Positions 6,141-8,220 of a stretch of DNA of 8,220 nucleotides are shown here, piece by piece; position 1 is the first letter of the stretch, and each line of letters starts with the position of its first letter. This stretch comes from Planctomycetaceae bacterium (GTDB lineage Bacteria; Planctomycetota; Planctomycetia; Pirellulales; UBA1268). The translations under genes and the position numbers were made by a program. The stretch covers positions 1 to 8,220 of the forward strand of contig JABHNP010000421.1 in NCBI GenBank assembly GCA_018694455.1. The letters run 5' to 3'. Below the pieces are notes generated by a model, which worked only from the letters and a program-made list of their open reading frames with translations, did no database searches and had not been told where the DNA came from.

Positions 6141-7829
6141 ATGAAAAACTTGGCATATCTTATCGCATTTGTGTTTTTTGCATGCGGCGCACACTACCTC
6201 CCTGCAGAGGCCCCAAATTTTATCCTGATTTATGCAGATGATTTGGGGTACGCCGACACATCCGTCCAGATGATGGAAGACGACCCAACAACAAAGCACA
6301 GTTTCATCAGAACGCCAGGGCTCGATCGTCTTGCAACACTCGGTACACGCTACTCGACTGCCTATGCACCGACCCCAACCTGCACGGCATCACGATTGAG
6401 TATTCAATTTGGAAAAACACCAGCCCGGCTGCAGTGCCGTAATGTTTTTGATGTGCTTACTGCAGTCCAGAGGCCCAATGGATATGACGACGAAGTGACT
6501 CTTGCAGAGATGCTCAAAGCATCAGGCAAAAACTATACGACAGCAATGTTCGGAAAAGGCTGCAGCACCATGGGCCGATTCGATGAAGCAGGCTATGACG
6601 TCACCGATGAAGTACCTGGAGAACCCGGAGGCAACGGCAACGGGCATGGATCCTACTGGGATGTGAAAAAGAAAACACCGTTTCCAAAGAATAATCCGAA
6701 GCGGATGCATTCACTGAGCAAGGACTCTGTTGATTTTGTCAATCAATACGCAGGCAAACAACCGTTCTTTCTGATGGTTTCTCATTACGCAGTTCATATT
6801 CCTCACATGGCAACTCGCGAAGCTTTTCTCCGAAACAAACAACGCTGGATAGCCGAGGGCAGGGATGTTGACAAAATTGACGATGAAAACTCAAGTGTCT
6901 ACCGTGACATTGTCTATGCGGCAATGACCGAGGAACTGGACATGAATGTCGGGGCGTTGATCGACGCACTCGAAGAAAAAGGAGCGCTTGCAAACACCTA
7001 CATTATTTTTACTTCGGACAATGGAGGAGGGCATTCAGAGCGACGAAAAGTCGAGGGGCAGAACCGGCGGTTTAATGGACCTCTGCAAGAAGGCAAGCGT
7101 TCCATGTTTGAAGGTGGAATTCGGGTTCCTACAGTCATTGCCGGCCCACAGATACAAGCCGGGGCTCAATGCGATGTGCCCATTGTGCAATGGGATTTTT
7201 TACCGACCTTTCACGACCTAAGTGGTAGCGAAACAGATCTACCTAGTGAAGTGGATGGTGGCAGTCTGCGTGATGTGTTTGTGCGTGGAAACGCGGGAGT
7301 CGTCAAGCGTCTGGCTCCAGGCATTATCCATCATTACACGTGCCATTATCATCCGCCGATCAGTTCCATCATCATTGGTGACTATAAGTTGATGAGACAT
7401 CTCAATACCGGCGAAACAAGACTCTTCAATATCAAAACAGATTATTCCGAGCAGGAAAATCTTGCAGCTTCTATGCCGGAGAGGGTTACGTCAATGGACG
7501 CGATCCGTGCCGATTATGTCAAAGATGTTGATGGCGGCACAACCGCCCAAGTACGTGATGCGCTCTATGACCTCATGGACACCTTTGGAAAACAAGCAGA
7601 AAAGTCCTACAGGAAACAAATCACGTTGCTCCGGGAGCAAAACCCTGCCGATCTCGACATGCAACAATCACAACTACTGGAACAACTGAACGCGAGACTA
7701 TTCAAGAATGAACTGAATAAGGAAAAATGTCGACGCCAAGCTACAAACACTTCATGGCGTGAAAGTGCTCCAAACGAAGGGGTCGAAGAGCACGTGAGAT
7801 CACATTGGGTTGAGCATGCGGGTGATTGA
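6141..7829 (+). CDS. Exported sulfatase with altered active-site motifs
   Basis: This is a 562-residue sulfatase. The ATG at 6141 is chosen over an in-frame ATG at 5994, which lies inside the previous gene, because the signal peptide MKNLAYLIAFVFFACG starts there. No clear ribosome binding site precedes it. Kept residues are D33-D34, C81, R85, K139, H219 (SHYAVHIPH), D293-N294-G and K319. Two motifs deviate. The formylglycine motif is C81-T-A-S-R rather than C-x-P-x-R, and the usual GKWH is GKGC (138-141), which removes the His that contacts the formylglycine hydrate in characterised sulfatases. Reduced or changed activity is possible. The sequence is closest to the gene starting at 7885 (SIQFGKT-x-AR is shared just after the Cys motif). 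The tail after about residue 530 is irregular. It is probably co-transcribed with its neighbours. Confidence 0.9.
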   Translation: MKNLAYLIAFVFFACGAHYLPAEAPNFILIYADDLGYADTSVQMMEDDPTTKHSFIRTPGLDRLATLGTRYSTAYAPTPTCTASRLSIQFGKTPARLQCRNVFDVLTAVQRPNGYDDEVTLAEMLKASGKNYTTAMFGKGCSTMGRFDEAGYDVTDEVPGEPGGNGNGHGSYWDVKKKTPFPKNNPKRMHSLSKDSVDFVNQYAGKQPFFLMVSHYAVHIPHMATREAFLRNKQRWIAEGRDVDKIDDENSSVYRDIVYAAMTEELDMNVGALIDALEEKGALANTYIIFTSDNGGGHSERRKVEGQNRRFNGPLQEGKRSMFEGGIRVPTVIAGPQIQAGAQCDVPIVQWDFLPTFHDLSGSETDLPSEVDGGSLRDVFVRGNAGVVKRLAPGIIHHYTCHYHPPISSIIIGDYKLMRHLNTGETRLFNIKTDYSEQENLAASMPERVTSMDAIRADYVKDVDGGTTAQVRDALYDLMDTFGKQAEKSYRKQITLLREQNPADLDMQQSQLLEQLNARLFKNELNKEKCRRQATNTSWRESAPNEGVEEHVRSHWVEHAGD

Positions 7830-7840
7830 CACCACAAGGA

Positions 7841-7857
7841 ACCGAGTCCTACTCGGT
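7841..7857 (+). other. Short perfect hairpin between two sulfatase genes
   Basis: ACCGAG (7841-7846) and CTCGGT (7852-7857) form a 6-bp perfect stem over the 5-nt loop TCCTA. An AT-rich stretch, ATATTAAAATAC, follows, but there is no run of T. It starts 11 nt after the stop of the altered sulfatase and 28 nt before the ATG of the next. A weak terminator or an mRNA-processing stem are both possible. Confidence 0.45.
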
Positions 7858-7873
7858 ATATTAAAATACAAAC

Positions 7874-7877
7874 GGAG
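7874..7877 (+). promoter_or_regulatory. Ribosome binding site of the last sulfatase
   Basis: GGAG lies 7 nt before the ATG at 7885. It supports that start, together with the signal peptide that follows. Confidence 0.65.
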
Positions 7878-7884
7878 ACAGCAG

Positions 7885-8220
7885 ATGAGAATAATGATCA
7901 GTATCATGTTCGCGATCACCGCGATCACGGCACATGCAGTTGAGGCACCAAACTTTGTCATTATCTATGCAGATGATCTCGGGTACACGCAGACAAGCGT
8001 CCCGATGATGAACGATCGTCCTGAATTGGCTCATGCACTTCATCAGACTCCAAGTCTTGAAAAACTGGCATTGAGAGGTATGCGATTTTCTAATGCGTAT
8101 TGTCCTTCCCCAGTCTGCACGCCATCACGCGCGAGCATCCAGTTTGGCAAAACGACGGCACGTGTTGGCTGTATATCAATCCATGACGTTGTCATGAACA
8201 AAAAACAGATTGATATGACC
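7885..8220 (+). CDS. Exported sulfatase, N-terminal part (cut by window end)
   Basis: The reading frame is open to the window edge, giving 112 residues. The signal peptide MRIMISIMFAITAITAHA is strikingly like that of the sulfatase starting at 4487 (both carry FAITAITA). Then come APNFVIIYADDLGY with metal ligands D30-D31, the subfamily insert TSVPMMNDRPELAHALHQTP, and the formylglycine motif C78-T-P-S-R82, which is canonical. Downstream of the motif, SIQFGKTTARVGC matches the preceding sulfatase closely (SIQFGKTPARLQC), so the mature part groups with that gene while the signal peptide groups with the one before it. The GKWH, H-x-P-H and DNG motifs lie beyond the window, so completeness of the active site cannot be judged. 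It is 55 bp from the previous gene and likely the next member of the same operon. Confidence 0.9.
   Translation, partial: MRIMISIMFAITAITAHAVEAPNFVIIYADDLGYTQTSVPMMNDRPELAHALHQTPSLEKLALRGMRFSNAYCPSPVCTPSRASIQFGKTTARVGCISIHDVVMNKKQIDMT

Noticed and set aside
7826..7862. Perfect TTGACA at 7826-7831 with TATATT at 7857-7862 as a promoter for the last sulfatase
   Set aside because: The spacer is 25 bp, too long for a sigma70-type promoter, and no -10-like box occurs at 16-19 bp. The hexamer overlaps the stop codon of the previous gene by chance.

Overview
The window looks like a sulfatase gene cluster from a planctomycete of the Pirellula/Rhodopirellula/Gimesia kind. The evidence is the combination of several secreted sulfatases, a pseudopilin-like DUF1559 protein ending in an H-X9-DG motif, and a small lipoprotein with a carboxypeptidase-regulatory-like fold. 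That trio is very typical of Planctomycetes. Genus and species cannot be fixed from the sequence. All genes found lie on the + strand.

Layout: (1) 1-210 is the 3' end of a YegS/BmrU-type lipid kinase gene. (2) 439-2109 is an exported sulfatase with two EF-hand loops in front of a complete sulfatase catalytic domain. (3) 2110-2527 is a 418-bp gap holding an imperfect hairpin, a promoter-like block and an AT-rich leader with a direct repeat. (4) 2528-3646 is the DUF1559 gene, followed by a strong intergenic hairpin and a small lipoprotein gene (3793-4296). (5) 4297-4486 holds a second copy of the promoter-like block. (6) 4487-6079, 6141-7829 and 7885 to the window end are three tandem sulfatases of one subfamily, probably one operon, with the last cut by the window edge.

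The most interesting signal is regulatory. About 80 bp upstream of the DUF1559 gene (2281-2360) align without gaps, at 60 of 80 identical bases, to the region upstream of the second sulfatase (4311-4390). Both copies carry a TTGAC -35-like box, a -10-like box 18 bp further on, a shared 14-mer upstream and a shared AATCGATA. In the second copy the -35 lies inside a perfect 15-bp palindrome. The genes downstream are unrelated in sequence, so this suggests a shared regulator acting on the DUF1559/lipoprotein pair and the sulfatase operon.

Functionally, the sulfatases should be exported and should desulfate an unidentified sulfated polymer, plausibly a marine polysaccharide. The third sulfatase departs from the family at two active-site motifs (C-T-A-S-R instead of C-x-P-S-R, and GKGC instead of GKWH), so it may have altered chemistry or be inactive. 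No formylglycine-generating enzyme, transporter, glycoside hydrolase or regulator gene is in the window. I saw no tRNA, rRNA, CRISPR array or insertion sequence. I found no clearly new system: the shared promoter module and the divergent sulfatase are the best leads.
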